From Leptodactylus fallax (lineage: Eukaryota > Chordata > Amphibia > Anura > Leptodactylidae): DNA of 64,000 nt. Position numbers and translations under genes: made by a program. The notes under the pieces are model-generated. The model was not told where the DNA came from and searched no databases. It saw only the letters and a list, made by a program, of their open reading frames with translations. Shown here in pieces: positions 11,011 to 21,074 of the stretch. Position 1 is the first letter of the stretch; every line of letters begins with the position of its first letter. The DNA lies in NCBI GenBank assembly GCA_947044405.1, contig CAMRHE010000054.1:2046001-2110000 (forward strand). Direction: 5' to 3'.

Positions 11011-11321
11011 CCCAAGTAATGAAAGAGTACTTTGAGGAATGGAAGGACAATTCAAGCAGTGGTCATTGGTGGAAACAGATCTGGCAACAGCAGAATGGAA
11101 ATTTTCTTCCTCCTCACCCACCTGAAGTCTCTCTATGTAACCAGTACTCTCACATGTTCTATTTCTACCACATGTGCAATGGGATTAACCACTTCCCTGA
11201 GAGTTCCTCAGAAGAAGGCCGTCGTTACTGTATGTCTAGTAAGAACCACAGAGTCTCCCTGCATACAATGAGCAAAATTTTATGTATTTTCTTAATTAAA
11301 ATGTTAGTGAGAAACATATAG
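11007..11321 (+). other. Unassigned 104-codon open frame after the minisatellite
   Basis: The frame is open for 104 codons but I recognise no domain. It has Trp- and His-rich patches (SGHWWKQIWQQQ, FYFYHMCNGINHFPE) and no visible signal peptide. A second forward frame overlaps it for 79 codons, so openness alone is weak evidence. No splice-site pair or neighbouring exon supports it as host coding sequence. It may be part of an unrecognised repeat. Confidence 0.25.
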
Positions 11322-12287
11322 AAGCACATAGAACGTTTAGATCTCTTAAACAAGATGCAAGTAATACAGTGTTCACAGTCTATTATATATAGTTATTTAG
11401 CCTGCAAAACTTTCCTAATGCTGAATGAAATCTACAAATGAAATTGCAATATCGATCAGCTTCATCAGTCCATAAATTTTTATATGAAGAAAGTGAAAAG
11501 TAGAACATTGCTTATGAGTCCAATAAAATGCTAAAAAATAAATAGACAAATGCGTATCTAGAAATTTATATTTACATGTTCTTCAATAAAAGATAAATGC
11601 AGAGCATGTAAGGTGGTGGAGGACAAATTATTCTTTTTATACAATGTATGTCACAGATTGAATGTATGCTTGTAAATTCTAAAGGCTTCAAAGGTAAATG
11701 CATTTATTTCATTTACTACCTATTCCACTTTACCTAGCAGGCTATCAAACAAAGCCAGTACATAACATAAAAACATTTTTATAAGACTCCTTGGCTATTT
11801 GAAAGGTATAGCTTAAATCAGCATAGTTTTACACAGCACCTTGACTATGCAAATTGCTGAACAGAAATTGACTTTAAATATTAGATAATATTTTAAAGTG
11901 AAAAGTATTATCTATGTCCTCATATAATTGTGCCTCAATTCTTTATTGCTGTTCTTCCTAACTGAAAACTGCATTATGATTGCTACCAAATAAATGCTGA
12001 CTGTTCCACTAGGTATTAGGGACTGGGGCCTTTGGATGTTTGACCTATGTAGGATGAATAAGAAAAGACTAGAAATCATACCTGAAGTCTGAATGTTTTA
12101 TACCAATGTTATAAAATTATTAGTATAAAAGCTTTCACTCAACCTGTGTTTACTGGAGGAGTAGAAGTTTCTTATGGTTTTCCTATGAGATTCTCCACGG
12201 GATGTAATTCCACTCCCACGTAGCAATGTGCTGTGTTTTTTTCCATCTGAAAAAACAGAAAGCCAAAAGAAAGGACCTTCCATTTTC
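11322..12287. other. AT-rich stretch, nothing recognised
   Basis: No gene, tandem array or transposon end seen on either strand. Confidence 0.5.
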
Positions 12288-12440
12288 ATTTAAACATGTC
12301 AATGGGTTGCTGAACTACAAAACATCATGCAGATGGAGGAATTGATTGCTTAGAATCACAATCTCACCTCTACTTTCCTTGCTCTGTGGTACCCATGATT
12401 GTCTTTCTTCCTTTTCTAAGCCAACACTTTATTTGCTTTC
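12288..12440 (+). repeat. Dispersed duplicate, copy 1
   Basis: A segment of about 150 bp around the shared core CATGCAGATGGAGGAATTGA matches 12961-13115 in the same orientation with moderate divergence. The following 120 bases are pyrimidine-rich. No terminal repeats seen. Confidence 0.7.
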
Positions 12441-12960
12441 TCCTTTCTTGCTTATTTTCTGCAATCCTTCCTCTTCCCATTCTTCCATGTTGATTTTGTT
12501 TTTTGTTTTTTTCCTTGACTCTCTAACTTTTCTATATTTTCTTTCTTTCACTAAATAAAGCTATTTAGTTGTCTCTATAACTTTTTTGGGAGGGGGCTTC
12601 TCTGTTCTCCTTTATATCTCAAATTCATTGTGCAGTTTATGCCCTGGAGGCATAGTATTATATATTATGTAATACATTATATAGTATTTTATGTACCTGT
12701 GGTGGATCTTATATGCTTTTTTATTGCATTATACACATTAAATGTTTGTGCATTTGAACCTTTAAATAAAATAAAGATTAAACATAACACTGAAGTTAAT
12801 GATGACTGACACAAAATATAATACTTATGTATTACGGTATATTGTAATATGACTAGTGTTCATGATAACAGGTCTAGGAGATTTTACAAATGGAACACAT
12901 ATTGTAGAAAATAGTCATAAACATAATCATTAGGTTACACAAAGGAGAGGACTTTGCATA
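12441..12960. other. Spacer between the two duplicates, no gene seen
   Basis: It starts with a pyrimidine-rich run (to about 12560) and continues AT-rich. Confidence 0.5.
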
Positions 12961-13115
12961 TATGTTTTAACATGTGAATGGGATGCTGAAGTACAAAATA
13001 TCATGCAGATGGAGGAATTGATTGCTTATATATCACAAGGCATTATGGGAAAAGGAGCTGGGGAGCTCATGATTGCTTATAGTCACTTTCTTCCCTTCTA
13101 AGCTAATTTTCCTGT
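12961..13115 (+). repeat. Dispersed duplicate, copy 2
   Basis: This is the direct counterpart of 12288-12440. It shares the same core and a following TTCTTCCCTTCTAAGC block. A few short indels separate the copies. Confidence 0.7.
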
Positions 13116-14062
13116 GGCTTTTGACATGTTTTTTACTTGGATAGTTATAATACCAGAACTTTACATAATACAATAAACTTTTCCATCCTTCTCAGGCTAT
13201 GCTCAAATCTGCATCAGACTCTTCATTCTGAGACTTTATCATCCTGCAAATGTTTGCTAAAACATAATGGACAGTTGATGTATCCCTTCATAGTCAGTTG
13301 GGTTCCTTGGCATCTATTGCTGTCCATCATTCGGAGGATTGCTTTTCAGTTTTTCTGATCCTGTGATGGACCAGAAGAATGCTTACAGCAATGCAGATGT
13401 GAACCTAGAGTGAGCTAATTCTACAGTGGCTTTTGGTAAGTTCTTTACTCTTTAACACAATTACAAATATATACATAGCAACATCTATATTATTAGAGTG
13501 CTAAGTGGTAATAAATACAAAAATCAATAATATAAAAATAAATGTATATTTGATAAATAATATTAGTTTAAATACTACAAAATGAAGAAAAATATAACGG
13601 GTGATACGCAAATAATTTTAAAGGATTTACACAAGGAGAAAATTTACCCAGTCCCTATTGTGTTGCCTACATTGATGGTTATTCTTCTGTAATTTCATTA
13701 GTACCTAATAAAAACAAAAAATGTAAAATTAATACAAAACAGGCAATATAAGATATTAAAACAATTTAAAAAACAGTCCCTAACCCTAATTACTGACATT
13801 ATGTGGGATAAACAATATAGTTTACTCCTAGTTGAACCCCAGATATATGCCTAGAAGGAACAGAATGCATTAGTACAATTACAAAATTGATATAACTCTA
13901 TCTTCATTTAATCCCTTTGGGAAGGCCATAACCAAAGTGAATATACATTTTGCTTCTCTTCTGCACTAAAATTCTTTCCAATTCCTTCCCCTGGAACCTA
14001 CCAATATACGGTCAATTCCACAAATAATCAACATTGATGCATTGCAGTTATGATGTACAGTA
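13116..14062. other. AT-rich stretch, nothing recognised
   Basis: No motif-bearing frame, transposon end or array found. Confidence 0.5.
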
Positions 14063-14265
14063 CAGACCAAAAGTTTGGACACACCTTCTCATTCCAAGAG
14101 TTTTCTGTATTTTCATGACTATAAAAATTGTAGATTCACACTGAAGGCATCAAAACTATGAATTAACACATGTGGAATTATATACTTAACAAAAAAGTAT
14201 GAAACAACTGAAAATATGTCTTAGATTCTAGGTTCTTCAAAGTAGCCACCTTTTGCTTTGATTCA
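14063..14265 (+). mobile_element. Tc1-like terminal fragment (family I)
   Basis: The segment starts at a TA (14061-14062) with CAGACCAAAAGTTTGGACAC, a terminal repeat I recognise from a Tc1-type family widespread in fish and amphibians, and runs through AAGTAGCCACCTTTTGCTTT, the usual C-terminal transposase edge. It stops abruptly near 14265. The second end and almost all coding sequence are missing. Confidence 0.8.
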
Positions 14266-14600
14266 CATATTCTTTATAAATTTCAGGTATGTCAAATTTC
14301 AAGACAGTTACAGCTCTGGCATTCTTCAGGCTTCAACCCAGAGGCAGCTATAATGGCACAGGACTCAGGAGACCTCATCAGGAATAAGAAGCAGCAGTCC
14401 AAGTTCGCTCTCAGGAATGATGAAGCTTTTAGTTTAGTCTATTAGCAATGTTCATGAGAGCTGAGCATCATATAGTGTATATTATTTACCAAAATAGCAA
14501 CCAACAAATACATTGTTTTGGGTGATTTGTAAAGAAATCTAGTGCTATAAATAGCAAAATATATTTTATTGTTTATATTAATAACTTTACAAATGTAAAC
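14266..14600. other. No feature assigned
   Basis: Sequence downstream of the truncated Tc1 end. A GGCACAGGACTCAGGAGACC block hints at another repeat, but no boundary is visible. Confidence 0.4.
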
Positions 14601-15350
14601 ATAAAATGTTACAACAGCACTCTGCTAGCACTAAGAATATTACCACTATGCCTACTGTATATGTAAATACATGAATATGATGTTCTTAGTGCACATTCTG
14701 AACAAATTATGAGAGCCCAATTGCCAATGACAAGGCGACCTCTTTAAATGGTATCCTACAATACAAAGACTCACCTCTCTCTTGCCTATGCCTTCAAATG
14801 AATGCAGGGGAAGTGCTGTTCAACCATATTATGCTATTATTAAACCCACCCTTGGAGAGATGGGTGGCTTGCACAACCACAGTGGACTCAGCCACACTTT
14901 CATATGCAGAATGCAACAAACAAAATTAGTCAGCACTGTCAAACAATATGAGCTATACATGAAGGTGCACTATCCCATGACTGCAATACAAATATAAACA
15001 AAAAAGTTGCAACAGCACTCTGCAAGCACTAAGAGTTACTGATATTCCTACTGTGTATATAAATACATGAAAATGAACTTCTGAGAGCCCATCTACCAGC
15101 AACAAGGCAGCCACTAGATCAGACCCTACACTATTAAGACTCACCTCTGGGCCTGGGTCTTTAAATGAATGCATGGGAAGTGCTGTTCAGCCATATCATG
15201 CTGTAATTCTAACCAGCACATGGATGGTGTGATTGGGCACATGAGTGCTGTTGCATCTTTTTATGTTTGCATTTGTATTGCAGCCATGGAAGTATGAATC
15301 TGCACATATAGGTATTGTTTGTCAGTGCTGACTAATTTTGTTTGTTATAT
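14600..15350. repeat. Compound repeat with direct copies and inverted arms
   Basis: Two direct copies beginning near ACAGCACTCTGC (about 14613 and 15010) share about 200 bp. In addition, 14918-15030 is repeated in inverted orientation at 15232-15345: AAATTAGTCAGCACTG... on the left arm, CAGTGCTGACTAATTT on the right. The result is a foldback-like unit carrying an internal duplication. No coding motif. Confidence 0.75.
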
Positions 15351-15975
15351 TATTATCTTTATAATATTGTAGTGTTTGGCTTTTTTATAGTTTACATATG
15401 CTATGAATATAAGTGAAAGTATATTAATTACTTTCCGGTAGCTAATAATGGTCTAAAAGATAAAAAAAAAATACCATAAACTTTCATACATAAGATAAAT
15501 GTTGAATCAGTTGAATCATAATAGACAGAAACATGATTTATTGAACAGAGCAATTTCTACAATACATTCATGGATTGTGATAATAGATTTGAGCTTCATT
15601 AGTGGTTAGTGATGTGTAGTTGATGCTGTAGTTGCGTGCCCAGTAACACCTCTTAGCAGAACCGAAGTCCAGTCATTTCAAGTTGATTTGTCAAGGTCTA
15701 CGATTTTTGTTCCATGATTAAGTTACAACAAAAGTACCTCCATATTTCCATTCTACACCACAGAATTTGCATACAATTTAAGAAATGTTATTTGCAATGA
15801 GAACAAGGATAGAACTGTAGACAACAGTGTCTCTACAGATATGGAAGCCAAAAATTAAATAATCCAGTAATATTGTTCTCTCTTCCTGGAGCCTTGATCA
15901 CTTGCATTTATGGATGATTTTTACCTAGCGCAAATATGCTAGAGTGGTTTATACTTTATTTTGATGTAATATTTA
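15351..15975. other. AT-rich stretch, nothing recognised
   Basis: No gene or repeat boundary seen. Confidence 0.5.
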
Positions 15976-16557
15976 GGGGGCGTTCACACTACCATTGGTG
16001 ACCGTCAGTGTCTGTAGCTATTGTTAGTTACTAGATTTTAGCATCGGACACTAGCTGAACCGTCAGAAATCTGTTAAAATTTCCATTCATTTCAGTGGGT
16101 TTTTATATTGTGTCCGTTAGTGTCCGTTTACACCCAATCCGTCAGAAGTCTGTTTTTTTCTGCGGACAAAAAATCCTACATGCAGGACTTTTTTGTCCGT
16201 TTGGAATAATGGATTCTTGACGGATAGCAAGTGCCCGTTATTTTTTTTAACATTGAAGTCTATGGGCAACGGACTTATAACGGACAGTAACTGATGGCTA
16301 TCAGTTTATGTCCGTTTTGTTTCTGCGCATGCTCAGAAAGCAGAAACAAAAAAAAAAAAACTGTTAAAAAATGGACACTAACTGATGCTAACTGATGCTA
16401 CTCTGTCCGTTTTTTTAACTGATCCATTAATTGTAGCAGTAAAAAAAAAAACAGACACTAACATCAGTTATTGTCCGTTAATGTCTGTTATGATAGGTGT
16501 CCGTTTTTTTTGTTAACGGACACCTTCATAATGGAATCCAACGGTAGTGTGAACCCT
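15976..16557. repeat. MITE rich in GTCCGTTA-type motifs
   Basis: The ends are inverted: GGCGTTCACACTACC on the left and GGTAGTGTGAACCC on the right. The interior is filled with variants of TGTCCGTTAGTGTCCGTT and their complements plus A runs. No coding capacity and no clear target duplication. A related, truncated copy is at 23145-23383. Confidence 0.8.
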
Positions 16558-16869
16558 GTCTTGATGTGACTGGTGCTTTCAAATGCTGGATACATGATTG
16601 ATTGTTTTTCATCCTTTTTTCCTCTTCTGTAATTTTTTTAACCGCTTAATACTCTGTACCATACTATTACGTTGTTCTTAGTGGCAGATTATGATAAGGA
16701 AAAATGTGTTGCCCTTCGGGGCTTGAGGATGGTATATGATAGAAAAAGATCATATTTTAGCTGATGTAGCAAAGAAAAAAGTTGAGTTACATTTAGACAT
16801 AGTAACAATTTTAGAGATTGGCTAGTTAAAATTGGATCCTTTAGGAAAAGTAGAATTGGCTCAAGTATT
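16558..16869. other. Possible upstream Penelope-like sequence
   Basis: Immediately before the recognisable Penelope segment. It may be decayed RT sequence of the same element, but I see no convincing motif. Confidence 0.35.
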
Positions 16870-17930
16870 TATCCTTAAAGGGGAATTACAAATATAGACA
16901 TTGTAATTATTTTCCATATAATGCTTGGAGGAGTAGTGTGTCCGTTAAACAGTTTATTAGCTGCAAATTGCAATTTGTGATCTATTTACTTTTTTTTGTC
17001 CCTGTGGTCGATTTTATATAGGGGAAACGATTAGACATCTCCACATAAGAGTGTTGGAACACTTTAAATCAATTAAAATAGGGGAAGGATCTAATAGGTT
17101 AATACAACAAATAAGAAAGGAACATCATGGCGATGCGTCTGTTTTGCAGTTTATTGGACTAGAAATTGTTGGCCCACTTAAGGAATAGGAGATAGAAAAG
17201 AAGAACTCCTAAAAAGAGAAGCAGCAGTCATTATTCGTACTGGAGCACAGGTCTAAATGAGCAAAATGATTTAAAGAGGACCTTTCAAATCTTCATGTAT
17301 ATGCATTTCTACATACCGCTAGAAAGCCGACAGCGTGCTGAATTCAGCGCACTATCGGCTTTCCCGTTATGTGCCCCAAGGCTGGAGATATCGGCGGTCT
17401 TAGTTCCACCGTTCACCGTCAGAAGGGTGTTCCTGACAGTCTAGCTGGGCTGTGAGGAACGCCCTCCCTGACAGTGCTCGTCCATAGCCCTGTCCTGGGG
17501 GAGCGTTCCTCACAGCTCAGCATAATCACTGACCGCCGATATCTCCAGCCCCGGGGCACATAACGGGAAAGCCGATAGTGCGCTGAATATACATGAGGAC
17601 GTTAAAAGTCCTCTTTAATTGTCTTTCCTTCAACTATATATTCATAATGTATATGTGTTACTCTGACATTGTGTGCTGAACATACTCTGCTAAGTGCTAT
17701 GAGCAATACAGGTACAAGATATTTACATGTACCATGGTAGCAAGGGTTCACTGTTTAAGGGCAGTATTTTGCTGATTTGAGTCTGAAGAAGCATGGTTAT
17801 ATGCAAAAGAGCTGTTACTCTGAGATGTCTTGCTGCTCTTTCCTCGCTTGGAATTGTTTTCAATGAGCTGAAATAAAGGTAGATTTTATGTACATAAATG
17901 GTTAGTTGCCGCTCTTCTTTTCTATTTTAC
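16870..17930 (+). mobile_element. Penelope-like element, 3' part with GIY-YIG domain, split by a hairpin MITE
   Basis: The plus strand encodes the linker and GIY-YIG endonuclease region of a Penelope-like retroelement. A Cys/His-bearing stretch (RHCNYFPYN ... FISC) is followed, after a frameshift at the T8 run near 16989-16996, by CPCGRFYIGETIRHLHIR, VLEHFKSIK and LQFIGLEIVGP. In-frame stops follow near 17188. The TTAA-flanked MITE at 17275-17614 splits the element. Beyond it (17619-17930) sits a typical Penelope tail containing a TCTGAAGAAGC motif, GAGCTGAAATAAAGG and GTTGCCGCTCTTCTTTTCT. The RT domain is absent or unrecognisable. A second, different Penelope-like copy is at 38135-41021. Confidence 0.82.
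17275..17614. repeat. TTAA-flanked foldback MITE with 58-bp arms
   Basis: TTAA occurs at 17271-17274 and 17615-17618. The outer ends are AGAGGAC / GTCCTCT. Inside, 17342-17399 and 17531-17588 are inverted copies that match at 56 of 58 positions. A third, shorter inverted segment (GAAAGCCGACAGCGTGCTG at about 17321) is complementary to the left arm start, making a nested hairpin. GC content is well above the surroundings. No coding capacity. Confidence 0.9.
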
Positions 17931-18029
17931 TATGTAAATAAAAATACTTACCTTGTATACTTCGGATACTTTGAAAATTGAGTGGTTCCTTCAGCTCTGA
18001 AATTTATCAGAATTCTTTTTTACCTGCCA

Positions 18030-18340
18030 TTGAACATTGTGACACTGCAAGCAGTACCAGAAAAGTGAATGAGATTCTGGCTAATCCCATCCACACATTG
18101 TGGAATTAAAAAAACCCTGCAGGAAAGCTGCATTTTTGAAAAACCTAGCATGTCAATTTTACCTGTGGAAACACTTGCGTTTTCCTTATAGATATAATAA
18201 GGGAATAAAAAATGAAGAGAAGAACGCAGCAAAAACGCAATGAAAAACACTGCAGAAAAAACATTGTTCGCCTTGCCAACACCACTACTCTTGTACTAAA
18301 TCAGTGAGACATTGATGGGGTGAATAATGTTTGTTTTTTA
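18030..18340. repeat. MITE fragment (internal sequence of the GGCCCCACG family)
   Basis: It contains the blocks CTAATCCCATCCACACATTG, AGCATGTCAATTTTACC and TTATAGATATAATAAGGG that recur in the 52.6-60.3 kb cluster. The left end is not defined. Confidence 0.65.
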
Positions 18341-18552
18341 GGCTTAGGCCCCACGTTGCGGAAACGCAGCTTTTTTTTGTTGAAGATTTTGCTGTGGTTT
18401 TTTGAGCCAAAGCCAAGAATGGCTACAAAAGGAATGGGAAATATATAGGAAGTACTTATACCTTCTGTTCAATCCACTCCTGGCTTTGGCTCAAAAATGC
18501 AACAAAATCAGCAATAAAAAAAGCTGCGTTTCCGCAACGTGGGGCCCCAGCC
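18341..18552. repeat. Palindromic MITE, 212 bp, TTA target duplication
   Basis: The ends are near-perfect inverted repeats: GGCTTAGGCCCCACGTTGCG on the left; on the right the complement ending CGCAACGTGGGGCCCCAGCC. TTA flanks both sides (18338-18340, 18553-18555), compatible with PIF/Harbinger-type 3-bp duplication. The arms include GAGCCAAAGCCAAGAATGG / CCTGGCTTTGGCTC. A second copy is at about 54521-54727. Confidence 0.85.
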
Positions 18553-18555
18553 TTA

Positions 18556-18745
18556 ATGTCATTTTCTGCCTTTGGCCAATTTAAAAAAAAAATCAAAGAA
18601 AAAAAACTCTTTGAGAATGGTGCCCCAGGTGTCATTAATGGACTTTCTGTGAAAAGCGTTGAGGGAAAAACCGTCATGCGTTGCCGGCGCAATTTTTCCT
18701 GCATCGTTTTTTTGCTGCAGCCCGCTATGTAGGGACTTAGCCTTA
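18556..18745. repeat. MITE fragment, right end of a GGCCCCACG-family element
   Basis: It contains GACTTTCTGTGAAAAGCG and a terminal GCAGCCCGCTATGTAGGGAC... as in cluster copies at 53.7-54.4 kb. Together with 18030-18340 it probably represents one older element into which 18341-18552 inserted. Confidence 0.6.
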
Positions 18746-19442
18746 AAGCCTAACAGAAAATAATCTGTTTTACATATCACTTTGAAATTTCTAGTTGTTT
18801 GTTTCCTATTTTCAAAAAGCTGGAAAAAAGTGAGATGTGGCAAAGGTTAATATCATTTTCTAGTTTTATTATGCAAAGGCTATATTACCAGACAGCATCA
18901 TATGTAGTACATCCTATTGTTTTGTGGTCTGCATCTGCTCACTTCTAGTGAACCAGTTCTACAACCCCAATTCCAAAGAAGTTGGGATGTTGTGTAAAGC
19001 ATAAATAAAAACAGAATACTATGATTTGCAAATGCTTATCAATTCAATTGAATGCACTACAAAGACAAGATATTTAATGTTTGAACGAATAAACTTTATT
19101 GTTTTTTTGCAAATATTCACTCATTTTGAATTTGATGCCTGCAACACATTCCAAAAAAGCTCGGCCAGGGGCAACAAAAGACTGGGAAAGTTGAGGAATG
19201 CTCAACAAACACCTGTTTGTAGCACTTCAGAGATGAACAGGTTAATTGGAAACAGGTGAGCATCATGATTGGGTATAAAAGGAGCATCCCCGAAAGGCTC
19301 AGTTGTTCACAAGCAAGGATGGGGCGAGGTTCAGCACTTTGTGAACAACTGCATGAGCAAATAGTCCAGCAGTTTAAGAACAATGTTTCTCAATGTACAA
19401 TTGCAAGGAATTTAGGGATTTCATCATCTACAGTCCATAATA

Positions 19443-21074
19443 CAGTATCTTGCGAAAGTATTCGGCCCCCTTGAATTTTTCAACCTTTTGCCACATTTCA
19501 GGCTTCAAACATAAGGATATAAAATTTAAATTTTTTGGTGAAGAATCAACAACAAGTGGGACACAATCGTGAAGTGGAACGAAATTTATTGGATATTTTA
19601 AACTTCTGTAAAAAATAAAAAACTGAAAAGTGGGGCGTGCAATATTATTCGGCCCCCTTAAGTTAATATTTTGTAGCGCCACCTTTTGCTGCAATTACAG
19701 CTGCAAGTCGCTTGGCGTATGTCTCTATCAGTTTTGCACATCGAGAGACTGAAATTCTTGTCCATTCTTCCTTGGAAAACAGTTCGAGCTCAGTGAGGTT
19801 GGATGGAGAGCGTTTGTGAACAGCAGTTTTCAGCTCTTTCCACAGATTCTCGATTGGATTCAGGTCTGGACTTTGACTTGGCCATTCTAACACCTGGATA
19901 CGTTTATTTGTGAACCATTCCATTGTAGATTTTGCTTTATATTTGGGATCATTGTCTTGTTGGAAGATAAATCTCCGTCCCAGTCTCAGGTCTTTTGCAG
20001 ACTTCAACAGGTTTTCTTCCAGAATAGTCCTGTATTTGGCTCCATCCATCTTCCCATCAATTTTAACCATCTTCCCTGTCCCTGCTGAAGAAAAGCAGGC
20101 CCAAACCATGATGCTGCCACCACCATGTTTGACAGTGGGGATGGTGTGTTCAGGGTGATGAGCTGTGTTGCTTTTACACCAAAAATATCGTTTTGCATTG
20201 TGGCCAAAAAGTTCGATTTTGGTTTCATCTGACCAGAGCACCTTCTTCCACATGTTTGGTGTGTCTCCCAGGTGGCTTTTGGCAAACTTTAAACGAGACT
20301 TTTTATGGATATCTTTGAGAAATGGCTTTCTTCTTGCCACTCTTCCATAAAGGCCAGATTTGTGCAGTGTATGACTGATTGTTGTCCTATGGACAGACTC
20401 TCCCACCTCAGCTGTAGATCTATGCAGTTCATCCAGTGTGATCATGGGCCTCTTGGCTGCATCTCTGATCAGTCTTCTCCTTGTTTGAGATGAAAGTTTA
20501 GAGGGACGGCCGGGTCGTGGTAGATTTGCAGTGGTCTGATACTCCTTCCATTTCAATATGATCGCTTGCACAGTGCTCCTTGGGATGTTTAAAGTTTGGG
20601 AAATCTTTTTGTATCCAAATCCGGCTTTAAACTTCTCCACAACAGTATCACGGACCTGCCTGGTGTGTTCCTTGGTCTTCATGATGCTCTCTGCGCTTTA
20701 AACAGAACCCTGAGACTATCACAGAGCAGGTGCATTTATACGGAGACTTGATTACACACAGGTGGATTATATTTATCATCATCAGTCATTTAGGACAACA
20801 TTGGATCATTCAGAGATCCTCACTGAACTTCTGGAGTGAGTTTGCTGCACTGAAAGTAAAGGGGCCGAATAATATTGCACGCCCCGCTTTTCAGTTTTTT
20901 ATTTTTTACAAAAGTTTAAAATAACCAATAAATTTCGTTCCACTTCACAATTGTGTCCCACTTGTTGTTGATTCTTCACTAAAAAATTAAAATTTTATAT
21001 CTTTATGTTTGAAGCCTGAAATGTGGCAAAAGGTTGAAAAGTTCAAGGGGGCCGAATACTTTCACAAGGCACTG
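19443..21074 (-). mobile_element. Tc1/mariner element, family C, complete and young
   Basis: This 1.63 kb element starts CAGTATCTTGCGAAAGTATT and ends with the complement of CAGTGCCTTGTGAAAGTATT. It is flanked by TA at 19441-19442 and 21075-21076. Terminal inverted repeats of about 215 bp match closely and hold an inner and an outer AGTATTCGGCCCC-type block (inner copy reads TTATTCGGCCCC). It carries an intact transposase on the minus strand. It is inserted in the family D transposase gene, which dates it as younger than that element. Confidence 0.95.
19663..20682 (-). CDS. Tc1/mariner transposase, family C, intact (339 aa)
   Basis: A complete DDE transposase runs from the ATG at 20682 (MKTKEHTRQV) to the stop at 19663. 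Residues about 7-55 form the first helix-turn-helix (KKISQTLNIPRSTVQ), residues 58-61 a GRPS hook, and residues about 65-115 the second helix-turn-helix. The catalytic domain shows WSDETKIELFG with Asp152, the KHGGGSIMVW box near 185-194, QQDNDPKYK with Asp243, and PIENLW with Glu278. This gives DD34E. One deviation is visible: DPKY where most relatives have DPKH; its effect on activity is unknown. There are no stops or frameshifts, and both terminal repeats are present, so the copy is potentially autonomous. The degenerate family B gene at 820-1833 is a relative. Confidence 0.95.
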   Translation of the reverse strand: MKTKEHTRQVRDTVVEKFKAGFGYKKISQTLNIPRSTVQAIILKWKEYQTTANLPRPGRPSKLSSQTRRRLIRDAAKRPMITLDELHRSTAEVGESVHRTTISHTLHKSGLYGRVARRKPFLKDIHKKSRLKFAKSHLGDTPNMWKKVLWSDETKIELFGHNAKRYFWCKSNTAHHPEHTIPTVKHGGGSIMVWACFSSAGTGKMVKIDGKMDGAKYRTILEENLLKSAKDLRLGRRFIFQQDNDPKYKAKSTMEWFTNKRIQVLEWPSQSPDLNPIENLWKELKTAVHKRSPSNLTELELFSKEEWTRISVSRCAKLIETYAKRLAAVIAAKGGATKY

